The translations under genes were made by a program, and so were the position numbers. From Bimuria novae-zelandiae CBS 107.79 (taxonomy: Eukaryota > Ascomycota > Dothideomycetes > Pleosporales > Didymosphaeriaceae), in the NCBI GenBank assembly GCA_010015655.1, contig ML976679.1:217613-281612 (forward strand): a stretch of 64,000 nt of DNA, given 5' to 3'. Positions 35,741 through 47,199 of the stretch are shown here, piece after piece (within the stretch, counting starts at the first letter, position 1; every line of letters begins with the position of its first letter). Below the pieces are notes generated by a model, which saw nothing but the letters and a program-made list of their open reading frames with translations, had not been told where the DNA came from and searched no databases.

Positions 35741-36275
35741 AGTTATCGTGCTCTTAGGTTGCTCTACTCTATGTGTAAGTAGGCTGGTAGGTCAGGTCTC
35801 TCTACTCTATGTGTAAGTAGGTAATAAGTTGGGTGAGTAAGATCCCGTCGTAATCTAGGCTTATAACTATAGCGGTTATTACTGCAAAGTAAAAGTTAGG
35901 AAAACACTAATTTAATTATATATATATAGTAACCAAATATATACTGCTAGGTAGGCTAGGCAGTAGTAAATGAGTGTAGGCAGCAACGAGCTAGCATAGG
36001 CAATAATAAAGGAATGTAGGCAATAGTAGCAACTCTAAGCTTACTCTTAATACCGTTACACCCAAGTATCGGTGTACGAAAACTTCGGTTTGCGGCGTAC
36101 TACTTAATAACTGCTTTATAACTGCTCTATAACTGCCTAACGAAGTTTCCGTTCACCGCCTTCCCCTGGTTCCCCTTAAGAGCAGGAGAAACCTAGTAGA
36201 CTTTAAATAGAGTCTGCGCAAGGTCTGCTGGGTTTCTCTCGCACCTAATTCCTCAATTACGTAATTAGGTAACTC
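35741..36275. repeat. Low-RIP spacer with direct and inverted repeats
   Basis: CTCTACTCTATGTGTAAGTA occurs at 35762 and again at 35800 (period 38). An inverted repeat pairs 36070-36090 with 36139-36158 (CGGTG-ACG-AAACTTCG). Between its arms, 36107-36139 is an 11-bp tandem repeat of about three TATAACTGCTC-like units. A second inverted repeat pairs 36186-36201 with 36223-36238. No gene was seen. The region may include the 5' end of copia M. Confidence 0.6.
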
Positions 36276-36277
36276 TA

Positions 36278-38107
36278 ACGTGTTTTATCACTCAGCGGCG
36301 CATATTAGTTAGTGGCGCACCCCACTAGAATCGTAACGCGCCTTCCACCGCGCCTGCCATGCCTACAACGCAGCGCGCCTAGCAGGCCTAGAAAGAGGGT
36401 AGACTTGCTCTCTTAAAGCAGGCCTTTTAAATAAAGCAAATTTTAAGCTACTAAAGGGCTACTACTATATATAGTATCTTAAAAATAACTTTTTATTAAC
36501 GTGTTAACAGCGCTCTCCTATAAGCTATAGCTAACGCCTAAAAACGTAAGTTATAGCTATTTAAGAAGCAGGCACTTATTAAGTAGATTTTTAATTTTAA
36601 CTAACGCGGATTTTTACTCTAAATTATTAATATATAATAGATAGCTAATACTTTATTTACTACTTGTAGCTAAGATCTTTTTTTTACTAGTTAGTAAGTA
36701 CTAGGCGACGCGCTTTATTAACACCTAGCTAAAACTTTAAATAAAGTAAAATAAAAAGTTTAACTTATAGCATATATAATATAAGAATCTAGTTGCAATT
36801 CGCGCGTGGTTTAAGCTTATAAAGGAAATATAGTAGTTATATAGTATAGCTAATATAGATATCTATAACTTTAACAAGACTGGCTTTGTAATAGGCGTTG
36901 TAGCAACGTTAAAAGTTATTATAAGCTTTAATAAAGTTAGCTAAGTAACTACTATCTAACCTAGCAATCGTAAGTAGGTTATAATAATTAAGGGGGTTAA
37001 CGTAGCTTGGTAAATAATCCCGCCCTTTATTATCCTTGTGGCTAAACTTTACTAAGCTAGCTAGTATTAAGCCTTACCTGCTAACTAGATAATTACTATT
37101 AGTAATAATAGCTAGATAACTAATAAGCTTAGCTTTGCCTAGCTTTAGCACTTTAATAACTATATAAGGTCGCGTATAGCTAGCACCTATCAACTCCTTA
37201 TCCTTAATAGCTATAGTAGCCACGCAATGCTAGAGTTCGACAAGTACTGCGCAGAGAATAGCATTATTACGCTCTATATGCCGCCTCATACCTCGCACCT
37301 GCTCCAGCCACTTAACGTTGGCTGTTTCTCGCCTCTGAAGACTGCGTACGGGCGCCAGGTCCAGGAGCTCGCGCGACAAGGCGTCTTCCACGTCGACAAG
37401 GAGGACTTCCTACAGATATACCCAGGCATCCGAGAGATAGTCCTTACAGAGAAGAATATCCAGGCTGGCTTCCGGGCGACAGGGCTCGTCCCGTTCTGTC
37501 CAGATCGCGTCCTGTCGTCGCTTACGGTGGTCAGGACGCCGTCCCTGCCAGCGATAGTAGCTAACGCTAAGGCTGTATAGACGCTAAAGACGCTATTTAT
37601 AGTTAATTAGCTTTAGCAGCAAGCTTAATATATATAGGACTAAGTTTATTATTAATTATAGAGCTTTACTACTTAAGCTATCTACTAGCTTGCTAAAGCA
37701 TGTTAACATTCTATACAGCAAACTATAATACTTATAGCTAAGGTTATAAAGCTTTAGCAGGCTCTTAAGCGCCGCGAGCGTAAGTAGTAGTAGCGTTGCT
37801 AGTATATTGCCCGCGGGGGAGCTCTACAGGCTAAGCAGGGCTAGCTACTTGCTATAGAGGCGGAAAATGCGGAGTAGGAGGTAGCTCGCCAGGATGCCTA
37901 GCCCGCGCGCTAGCGCGCACCACTAACGTGTTTAAAGTGCTATATTTAAGGCTACAAAATAACTTAATACAGGACTATTTAAGAATCCTATATATATATT
38001 TATAGTATAATTAATTCTATTATTATAGCGCGATCTGTTAAAAAGTCGCGTTGATTCTAGTAGGGTGCGCCACTGACTGATGTGCGCCGCTGAGTGATAA
38101 AACACGT
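36278..38107 (+). mobile_element. Pogo N1: 1830-bp Fot1-like transposon
   Basis: TIRs of about 57 bp begin ACGTGTTTTATCACTCAGCG at both ends, inverted. TA flanks the element (36276-36277 and 38108-38109). A second copy, N2, occupies 45798-54820. The TIR carries two related motifs (CTCAGCGGCGCA and TTAGTGGCGCAC) before CCCCACTAGAATC. Confidence 0.95.
36359..37929 (+). pseudogene. Pogo N1 transposase, mostly RIP-destroyed with an intact central block
   Basis: It starts near 36359 (MPTTQRA). Order: N-terminal helix-turn-helix region (stops); YNFNKTGFVIGVVATLK at about 36.86 kb (first catalytic block, Asp to Asn and Glu to Lys); YQLLILNSYSSHAMLEF at about 37.19 kb (second block, Asp to Asn). From 37227 to 37580 there is a continuous open frame of 117 codons including MPPHTSHLLQPLNVGCFSPL, KTAYGRQVQELARQG and ATGLVPFCPDRVLSSL. 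Stops resume after 37580, followed by a basic tail. The open block is clearly GC-richer than the rest of the gene. It could not make a transposase, since both upstream catalytic Asp residues are lost and stops precede it. Confidence 0.85.
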
Positions 38108-38109
38108 TA

Positions 38110-38224
38110 GGGGCGAAAGCTTTGTCCCGCTCTTCTCCCGCTCTGCTCCCGCTCTGCTCCCGCTGTATTCGCGGTGAACTGAGGGCGAGCTGAGTCTAGA
38201 AGGGCGGGACAAAGTTTTTGGGGC
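38110..38224. repeat. Small foldback sequence with 11-bp tandem repeat
   Basis: CTTTGTCCCGCTCTTCT at 38120-38136 pairs with 38198-38214 (16 of 17). The left arm leads into four tandem units of TCCCGCTCTGC-type sequence (38125-38168). Composition is ordinary. The 63-codon minus-strand open frame across it is low-complexity and not supported as a gene. It could be a small non-autonomous element, or host sequence next to the N1 insertion. Confidence 0.55.
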
Positions 38225-41200
38225 CTGGCTTGTCACGTGCTTATGCATATGTCTGAACTGAGGCTATAAGGTTTCTGCTCTTGTAGCGATGGATTAGGAT
38301 TTTATGTTGCTTTGCGAAGGATTGATGTTTACTTTTACTTTTACGGGTGGAATTCTATCCTAAATTAATAAGGTCGAGGAGCATGTATATAACTAATTAT
38401 AGGGTTATAGGGGAGGACGTAAAGGTATTTATATCTATATTATGCTATGCTATAGGATTTTAATAGACTTAAAGAGATAGTTGTACCCTTAATAGAAAAG
38501 ATCTAGCTAAATTAAATACAGAACGCGACCCCACTAAAACTAGTTACTAAAAGTAGATTATCCGCAACGACAGAAAGGAGATAGATTTAAAAAGATAGAT
38601 ATACACTTGGAAAAAGCTATATAGCTAAGTTAAATATAGAAGTTAATCTTATTAATTCTACGCACGGAATTTAAATACCCCTATAATAACCCTAATTCTT
38701 TATAACCCTTAATTTATCACGTAGAACTTCTTACTATTAACTGCAACGCCTAGCCTTAATTATTTTTTAAGCGGCAAAAGTATAAACTTATTATAATTAC
38801 GCTTAATTAGATAAGGTACCTGTTTCCTAACGCAATTATTATAAACTACTAACCCTTTATTCGCCGCGCTGCTATAGATTAACGACTTTCTATTTACTAA
38901 ATAATTAACATAGTAGTCTTAAGAGAGTCTATTTTAAGAATTAAATTTCTATTTATTAATAAGGACGATGGACTACTCGTAGATATTAGTTAGAATAGAG
39001 ATTTTATTAAGAGTTAATAGATTAATAGCAAAGATGTGGTACCCGCGATTCTTGCGTAGTTCCGAGTTTTTTAGATAAGTGCAAGGGGCTAGTGCTACGA
39101 CAATTACTAAATCTGCTTCTTTAGAAAAATCTAAAAGGGACTTATCCTAAGTTAAGCGCAGGCGCTGTGCTTAATCTACAAAGGGTTCTAAAGCAAGTGT
39201 GTTTACTAACCTTAGCTATTCGTGACTATTAGGCAGATACTTATCTAGCAATAAGAGAATAAATAGTTGCTTTTAGGGTGTAGATTGCACTAGCACCATG
39301 GTATAGAGACGCTTGCATCGTAAGTTATAGAGATTATTTATAAATGTTGCATTTACATAAATACTTTCTTGTTTTCTATTTTTTATTTTCTATTTCAGTA
39401 TTTAGATCTGCACTTTTAAAAACCTAATTTTAGAAGAAGAAACTTTTTAAATAATAATTAAAATATTACTAACTAAATCTAGGAATTAAATATAATAGTT
39501 TGTATTAGTAACTAAAGCTTCTATAAACTAGGTTTTTAGGTAGGCTGCTTCTATGCGGGCGGCACTCCTTAAAGGGCAAGTCCTATATTAGCGGGTTAGG
39601 AAGTACGGCTTATTTATTAAAGTAAGTAATTAAGTAGAACTTATTATTTTTATATTAAAAGGCGAGGCGCTGTCTATATATACATATTATTAATGCTCTA
39701 GCTACACACGTGACTATTTTAGCTATAGTAATGTTTAACACTCCTACTTAATACTGGCTCTAAGGTGACTAGCAACCTAATATTACCTCTATAATAGGTA
39801 CGCTTAGATTCTAAATCGTATATCTATTATAAAAGGAGAGGGGAAGTAGCGTGATATCTATACTAAACCTAATTAGATCTAGGCTTTACTTAATACTTAG
39901 CCTTTTTAAAACTATTTGAATCTATTACGCGCGAGCGGTTTCGTAAAACTATTTATAATTTATTTTATAGTCAGAATATACTTTAGTTTAATAGTTCTAG
40001 CCTCCTAAATCTTTCCTTCATATTTATATTAAACATCTATATACTTTGTGCATAAGTAATATTATAAGTTTAAAAATAGTGTAATAGCGCCTTAATTATT
40101 ATTATAAATAATTATTACGTCTTTTCCTTAACTAAGATTTAGTTTACTAAAGAGCCTTTTTAGCTAGATTACTTCTTTAGTTACTTATATTTAGTCTATA
40201 AACTCTATTTTATATATTAAGAGTGCTATAACGCTCTAGCGCTTAGACTACTAGCTAATTACCTTACTTCTAATATTAAATATTTAACTAGTAGTTAATT
40301 ATTAAATATTATAGTATTTAGCTTAATCTATATTTATAAATCCTTTTTGCATCTTAAGATAGCCTTTATACATAAGTTTAAAATTCTTTATATTTTTAAA
40401 ATACTACAGGATGCGTCGTACGAGCTTTATATATTATAGCCTAGGATTTGTTAGGTATTAGTTAGCTATAAATACTATATATATAATATCTCCTCTAGTC
40501 CTAAGCATAATATATATAAGTGATTCTATAATACGTTAATATTTAGCCTTCTAGTCTATTGAATAGCTATAGTTTAGGCTATTATTTTAAGGTAGTAAAG
40601 TTTTAATAGGCGTGCTAACTAGGTTATAGTTATTAATTATATATTAGTAAATAACTTTATTAATATAGGCCTTTTAACTTAGATAAAGGATCCAGTTCTA
40701 GTAATCCTACTAAATAGATATCTTAAGATAGTAACTATATAGCCTAAGATCTATTATTTAAAATTAGTTCTTAAGGGTCTTTTTAATTTTCTTAATCTTT
40801 ATAATGCTTAGCCTAATAATTAAATAGATATTAATATATACCGCAATATACATGATGCTCTAAATAAAGATACTAAGGTTAGTATTAATTAGTATAAAGC
40901 TAAGTATATAAGGAAAGTTTATAAGTGTCTAGTACTAGATGTGCGGGGCCTGTTTCAGGCTATAAAATACCTTTTAAAGCTTATAGATCCGTGCTATACT
41001 CTCTAATATATAGTAAGGCTACTTAACGTAGATCTTATAATTAATATTGCCGTATAGAAAAAGCTATCTTAACGTCTATCTATTTAATCTTAAGGCTAAG
41101 TGTAGTACTAATAGCAAAAAGGGCCTTATAGCTTATAGGCTTTATAACTAATATAAATATTTTATTATAGTTAAACCTTCCTCCGGCGTAAAACCTCTTA

Positions 41201-41889
41201 CCACCTATTTAGCTTTATAGCAAACGACTTCTTCGTGTAAGCCTTATTTAAGCTTATATACCTACTTACTATTAAGAATCCGTTAGTCTTTAGGCGCTTT
41301 AATAAGCTCTTAAGTTTTATTTTATTTTAGTAAACTTACTTCTTTAAGTGCTATTACCTTTTATTCTAGCTAACTTGCGTTATTCTTAGCTTAATAAAAG
41401 AACTTATATTTAAATAGCTTAAATTCTAATATAGCTATTATTAGGAATATTAAAAGCACGTTACTTTTAGGTATATTTATTAATAAAAGTTTCTATCCTT
41501 ACTAGGTGTATCTATTATAATTTAGGAGAATAGGACCCATATTTTAGAGTAGTATTATAGTACTTTATGCTACGCTAGATAAGTTAGATAATTAAGTAAA
41601 AGCTTTAAATATTAATTAGCTTCTAATAATTAATTAAGTTAAGTGTTATCTTATTACTAATTATTATTTGGTAGCAGGTAGTTTCTTTCTAATATGGTTA
41701 AAAATAAACTAAAGGTTATATTACTTATAGATAATAACGTAAAATCTCTTTATTTAGTAACTAGCTACAAGTTATTATTACTTAATAGAAATGGCGCTTG
41801 CCTTTCTAGGTTATCGTCGCTTAGACAGGATTGTTATTGTGACGATTATGGGACTTGCTGTGATCTAGGCATCGTTATAAGGGCGATGG
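38225..41889. other. Unidentified, mostly RIP-like tract
   Basis: 38225-38350 has ordinary composition and no gene. From there to 41.69 kb the DNA is AT-rich. The plus strand at about 40.4-41.7 kb gives long stretches with only TAG/TAA interruptions, including NIHDALNKDTKVSINQYKAK at 40.85 kb and CLVLDVRGLFQAIKYLLKLI at 40.93 kb, which suggests a decayed gene of 400 or more codons. No transposase, integrase or polymerase motif was recognised. A 78-codon open frame at 41694-41930 runs into the minisatellite and is not convincing. Confidence 0.4.
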
Positions 41890-42029
41890 ATGGCAGCTAC
41901 CACGCTGTGATGGTAGCTACCACGCTGTGATGGCAGCTACCACACTATAATGGTAGCTACCACGCTGTGATGGCAGATGCTACACTGAGTGGGCAGTCGC
42001 AGTATTGAGATGGTAGTTACTAGACAGCG
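41890..42029. repeat. 20-bp minisatellite
   Basis: About seven tandem units of ATGG(C/T)AGCTACCACGCTGTG. The first four are nearly identical and the later ones increasingly diverged (for example ATGGCAGATGCTACACTGAG). The C/T alternation at the fifth base, and CACGCTGTG changed to CACACTATA in unit 3, are transition differences. It ends shortly before the gypsy J target site. Confidence 0.9.
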
Positions 42030-42069
42030 GTAGACTTCACGACGCCTGCTCAGCCCTCTCGATCCCTTT

Positions 42070-42310
42070 TGTAAGGGGGCTTTAGGCCCGGGGGACCTAT
42101 GATGCCAGAAGAATATAGATAAATTTAATAAGGAGTTTAGGTAGCTCCTCCCTACGCTATATATATAGCTTCTAAGTAGAGAGGACTAACTCTAGAGGGG
42201 CTAAGTCTGTTTTTTAATACCCTAAAGGTACCTTAGTAGCTCTTAGAGTTGCTTAAGGCTTAGGCTACGAGATTTCTTAGCTAAGTACTTTAGAGGCCTA
42301 GCCTCTAATA
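42070..42310 (-). repeat. Gypsy J 3' LTR (left copy)
   Basis: Colinear with 58701-58942. The terminal CA is read as TA here, consistent with C-to-T change. Preceded by CCTTT. Confidence 0.85.
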
Positions 42311-45300
42311 TAGCCCTCCCCCTCTAGTTGTATAGTAAGAGAAGAGAAAAACGTCTTTATTTAAATTTATTAGACTTATAGGGTTTACTGTATTCTAGAT
42401 ATTAGGCTAGGAATTACTATTTTATAAGGACTATTTTTTCTTACTATTTACCTTAGTATAATAGTAAGCGTAGTTCCCTAGGTAGTAAGTTGCGCCTACC
42501 CTTTTAGTTACGCGCCTATTTATACTTTTTATTAGCGTAACTTTTATAGTAAAAGCCTACTTATAGTGTTTTAAGTCCCTTATCTTATACTTTTACTTTT
42601 AAGTTTAGTCTTATAAGTGTCTTACTTAGCTCTTTAACATTTTTATTTTATAATTAAATATTATGCCTTTCTTTAAAATCTTAATTACGCTATAAAAGTC
42701 CTATCTTAATTTATAGTCTAGTAAACGTGGTAGTAGCTCCGCTTTTAGTAGCTTTCTTTATAAAAAAATAAAACTTTGCTTTTTTACTAATTTTACGCGT
42801 ATCCTTAAGGCATCCCTAAAGCTCTAAACTATAAATAGTTATTATTAGGTAAATTTTTTTTATTTTATTTTTAAGTTTCTAGCTAATTCTCTTAGGCTAT
42901 TAATAGTCTTAAGATTAAATTTTTACTAAAGGACAAAGCTTCTGCTAAAGAGGTTATTTACTACGTATAGTAGTTAGCTTCTATATATATAGTTTACCTA
43001 AGTAAGGAAGTTAACTATATTTCTTTTAGTAATAGGCGTGCTACCTCTTATATTAAGTATATAAAGGATAGCACTTATTATACTAGACTTATAAGTCTTA
43101 TTCCCTAGGCTATATATTCCCTACTTAACGCGTTGATAGGTCTAGTATTTTATAACTAAGAAGGAGTCCTTTACTTAAATTATTTTTACTTAACTAAAAG
43201 GCAAGAAGGGCTAGCAAGCTAATAAGCTTAAAATAAATATTAGCTAGTTTATTAAAAGTAAAAGGTAGTATCCGCTAAATTTAAGTATACTTTAGCTAAA
43301 TTTACTAAGGATAATAAAGCCTTTAAGATTAATTTAAATTCTAGCTAGATATTTATTAGTACGGTGCGGGATTTATAGCCCCTTATTACTTAAGTAGGTA
43401 AGATTTTAACTACTTTAAAGTAGATTTTATAAGTTATCTAGTCTAAGAAGGTAAATTTTAATTCTATTTACTTAAATTCCTTACTAATATTTCTAGGATT
43501 CTTATAAGAAGGGTTTTTATAACTAAGTTAACTTACTTTATTTTATGGCTAAGGTAATCTCTAAATATAGCTCTAAGCTAAGTTTACTTCTTAATATAAT
43601 ATTTTTACCTAAGATAGTTAGTAGTAAGTCCTATCTATTTAGCCTACCCTCTAAATCCTATATTAACCTACACTCTTAGAAGAGCTACTTAAGGGTGGCG
43701 ACCTTAAGTTCTTAATTAAAAATACTTAAGTTCTAGTGCTATTTAGCCTATATTTTATAGCTTATTTAGAATCTGTCTTACTAAATTATAGTAGCCTATT
43801 AAATAGTATGCGTTTAGTCTTTCTTACTTAAAAATATAACTAATTACTCCTCTATTCCCTACCTCCTTATTCTATATCTAAATATTATCTAAGGCCCTTA
43901 TTTTATATTAGGATAAGCTCTGCCTTAAGCGTTCTAAGCTCCTGCCTTCTTATTCCTAGCCTATAGCCTAGGGCTTCCTACGCATATCTAATATAAGACG
44001 TCTTTTAAGTAAAATACTCTAATAGCCTATTTTATTTATTTTTATAGGGAGTAGTGTACTTCGCTTAGTAGTCTAAGGCTTTATTATTTTAAAACTTTAA
44101 AGCTAGTTCTTATATCTGCTACTTATTATTTTACTATTTAATAAGATACTACGTAACCTTATTAGAGCGAGAGCGCTTTTCCTATATAATATCTTTTACT
44201 TTATACTCCTCCTCCCTATCCTAGAAAATGGCCTCTAATTAGGAATTATCTACTTGTTAACTAGGTAACAGATCCCTAAGGTGTAACCTTAGCCTGTTTA
44301 CGTAGAACACTAGGTGTATCCTTAAAGACATGTTTAGCTTTACTATATAAGTTCTAATTACCTTTTTAACTATAAACTTTTTATTCTTTTAATCTAGTTT
44401 CTTATTTAGTTATAAGTTAGAGAGGTAGTTTTTATACTTTAACTATATTTTATCTTTAACCTTTAGAGTTAGGGCGTTCTTATAGCTATAGTTTACTTAA
44501 ACCTTTTACTCTTACTATATATTAGCTAACTTTACCTACACGAAGTTAAATACTATATAGAATTTCTTTATTATATTCTAAGTAGTAACTACTAGGTTTA
44601 TTCTTTTTCTTTGCTCTAAGGCTGCCTCTTTATTATAGAAGAGTCTTATAGGGTCTACGTCGTACCCGTGCTAGAGGAAGAATAGGCTTACTTTTATAAA
44701 TATTATTACGCGCCCTTTAATCGCTATTTATATAATTAAAAGCTATTAGGCGTAAGTTAATTAGTCTTAATTATAGTATGGCTTTAGGATTTACTTTAGT
44801 ACTAAGTTTATATATTCTATCTAGCTATTAGTTTATAGGTATTTAGCTATAAAGAGTATTTAATTTATATCTATCCTAAAGTATAGCTCTATTTAAAAGT
44901 TACTAATAAACTATACTCCCTAATCTAAGACTATAAAGTTAGAGAGGAAATATTATGCTACCTAAAATTTTAAAAAAGTATTAACTACTATTAGGACTTA
45001 TAAATCTAGTATAGCTACTACTAAAAGGTTTTTACTAAACTAGTCTACTACTACTATAATATATTAGCAACCTTTACTTTTTAGAAAGTCTATAATATAT
45101 TAGTAACCTTTACTTTTTAGAAAGTCTATAATATATTAGTAACCTTTACTTTTTAGAAAGTCTATAATAAAGTTTATAAAAAGATTCTTTTATCCCTTTT
45201 TAGTATAAGTAGAGGTTTAAGTAGCCCTTACTTTAGCTCTTGCTAAGGCTTTGTCCTATAGTAAATATTATAATTCTAAATATACCTTTAGATATAGTCT

Positions 45301-45795
45301 AATATCCTAGGAATAAAGAAGTCTTAGGCTAGAATTTTACACGTATTCTCTCTCTTAGAATAGCCTAAGGTTAGTAGGGTATATGCCGCGTCTATTAAAT
45401 AAGTGTGTAGCAGTTCTAAATTAGGTACCTAGTAGCACCCTTTATAGTAGAGAAATCTAGCGCTGTCTATTTAGTACTCTAAAATTACTAACTTAATCTT
45501 TAGTATAAATAGAAATTATCTTTATTCTTTTTAGACCGTAGTTTTATAGCACGAAATTTCTTATTAGAAGTATTAGGTTTTACTTTTATTTATAATATTT
45601 CTAATTATCAGGTGTCCCTATTTAGTCTAATTAAGTCTAGGCTACTAAGTTATTTAGTATAAATACTTTTATTTTCTTACTCTAAAATAGGGAGGACCTT
45701 ATCTAGATTATTTAACCTAAATAGTACCTTTAGTACCTTAGCTCTAGTTTATGTATAGCTTTTTGTAACTATAGTCCTTATGCGCATAGGCGAGT
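42311..45795 (-). pseudogene. Gypsy J integrase and C-terminal remnant
   Basis: Minus strand near 45.28 kb reads YNIYYRTKP-QELK-GLLKPL, the end of the integrase HHCC domain and linker (CxxCxRTKxx...GLLxPLPxP), with Cys changed to Tyr. It continues into the core domain, where a 36-bp in-frame tandem triplication (about 45053-45172) repeats TNIL-TF-KVKV. The rest, down to the LTR, is too degraded to delimit. Whether a chromodomain was present cannot be judged. Confidence 0.6.
45053..45172. repeat. 36-bp tandem repeat inside gypsy J integrase
   Basis: The 36-bp unit beginning CCTTTACTTTTTAGAAAGTC starts at 45071, 45107 and 45143; the last is partial, and the block before 45071 matches the end of the unit. 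The length equals 12 codons, so the frame of the dead integrase is preserved. The units are almost identical, so the expansion is probably recent and later than RIP. Confidence 0.9.
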
Positions 45796-45878
45796 CTAAC
45801 GTGTTTTATTACTTAGCGGCGCATATTAGTTAGTGGCGCACCCTACTAGAATTACAACGCGTCTTCCACCGCGCCTGC

Positions 45879-46882
45879 CATGCCTATAACGCAGCGCGCC
45901 TAGTAGGTCTAGAAAGAGGGTAGACTTGCTCTCTTAAAGCAGGCCTTTTAAATAAAGTAAATTTTAAGCTACTAAAGGGCTACCACTGTATACAGCGTCC
46001 TAGAAATAACTTTTTATTAACGCGTTAACAGCGCTTTCTTATAAGCTATAGCTAACGCCTAAAAACGCAATCTATAGCTATTTAAAAAGTAGGCACTTAT
46101 TAAGTAGATTTTTAACTTTAACTAACGCGGATTTCTACCCTAGATTATTAATATATAATAAATAGCTAATACTTTACTTACTACTTATAGCTAAGATCCT
46201 CTTTTTTAGCTAGTTAGTAAGTACTAGGCAACGCGCTTTATTAACACCTAATTAGAACTCTAAATAAAGTAAAATAGGAAGTTTAACTTATAGCGCGCGT
46301 AATATAAGGATCTAGTCGCAATCTACGCGTAGTTTAAGCTTATAAAAGAGACGTAGTAGTCGTACGGCATAGCTAATATAGATATCTATAACTTTAATAA
46401 GACTAGCTTTATAATAGGCGTTGCAGCGACGTTAAAGGTTGTTATAAGCTTTAATAGAGTTAGCTAAGCAACTACTATTTAGCCTAGTAATTATAAGTAG
46501 GTTATAATAATTAAGGGGGTTAACGTAGCTAGGTAGGTAATCCTGCCCTTTATTATTCTTATAGCTAAGCTTTACTAAGCTAGCTAGTATTAAGTCTTGC
46601 CTGCTAACTAAATAATTACTATTAATAATAATAGCTAAATAACTAATAAGCTTAGCTTTGCCTAGCTTTAGTACTTTAATAGCTATATAAGGTCGCGTAT
46701 AGCTAGCACCCATTAACTCCTTATCCTCGATAGCTATAGTAGCCACGTAACGCTAGAGTTCGACAAGTACTGCGCAGAGAATAGTATTATTACGCTCTGT
46801 ATGCCGCCTCATACCTCGCACCTGCTCCAGCCACTTGACGTTGGCTGTTTCTCGCCTCTGAAGACTGCGTACGGGCGCCAGG
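45879..46882 (+). pseudogene. Pogo N2 transposase, part upstream of gypsy K
   Basis: Colinear with N1 36359-37362. The first catalytic block (46.39 kb) is YNFNKTSFIIGVAATLK and the second (46.7 kb) is equally mutated. From about 46.76 kb the sequence becomes GC-normal (MPPHTSHLLQPLDVGCFSPL, KTAYGRQV) exactly as in N1, then is cut by the LTR at 46883. The minus-strand 104-codon open frame at 46432-46746 is a shadow of this gene. Confidence 0.85.
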
Positions 46883-47055
46883 TGTCACGAGTCGTAGGTC
46901 GAGGGCCCTCGACGGCCCTAGTCCGCTCTAGACTGGCGCTATCCGGGCCTTCCGCCTATCTACTTCCCTCGCCGCAGCCCTTCTCTTCCCTCTCTAAGGG
47001 ATCGCCTTAGTACTATAGATAGACTAAGTCGCCCGTAGTTAGGGCGCTTTTTATA
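46883..47055 (+). repeat. Gypsy K 5' LTR
   Basis: 173 bp, begins TGTCACGAGTCGTAGG and ends GGGCGCTTTTTATA (CA read as TA). It differs from the 3' LTR at about ten positions, and all differences I could see are transitions. GC-rich. Confidence 0.95.
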
Positions 47056-47199
47056 ATACGATCCCTTACCCCCTTATATCTAATTTACCTGTACGATAGA
47101 ATCGACACGAAGAGTTACCCGCCAGACCTTAAAGATAGTAGGAGACCCTTAAAGCAGGTTACTACCCGCAGGACCCTCTAAACAAGAGCCTCTAATAGT

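Larger units (their letters stand above)
31205..35860 (-). mobile_element. Copia M: truncated minus-strand copia element, split by pogo I
   Basis: Gag and zinc-knuckle remnants lie at about 34.9-35.8 kb and integrase at about 31.3-32.1 kb, on either side of pogo I. The RT/RNase H part that should follow at lower coordinates is absent: the sequence runs straight into the 3' LTR end of copia L at 31198. The high-coordinate end is uncertain; TGTAACGG on the minus strand near 36.05 kb could start an LTR, but no partner exists. Confidence 0.65.

Noticed and set aside
38450..38640. Imperfect direct repeat around 38.46-38.53 and 38.58-38.64 kb
   Set aside because: Similarity is weak and AT-driven, with no boundaries or target duplication.
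40400..41700. A Starship captain (DUF3435 tyrosine recombinase) or a telomere-linked helicase
   Set aside because: Considered because such genes occur in fungal accessory regions, but no R-H-R-Y recombinase or helicase motif could be identified in the translation.
46432..46746. 104-codon minus-strand open frame
   Set aside because: Shadow of the pogo N2 transposase on the other strand. RIP of the coding strand removes stops from the opposite one by chance.
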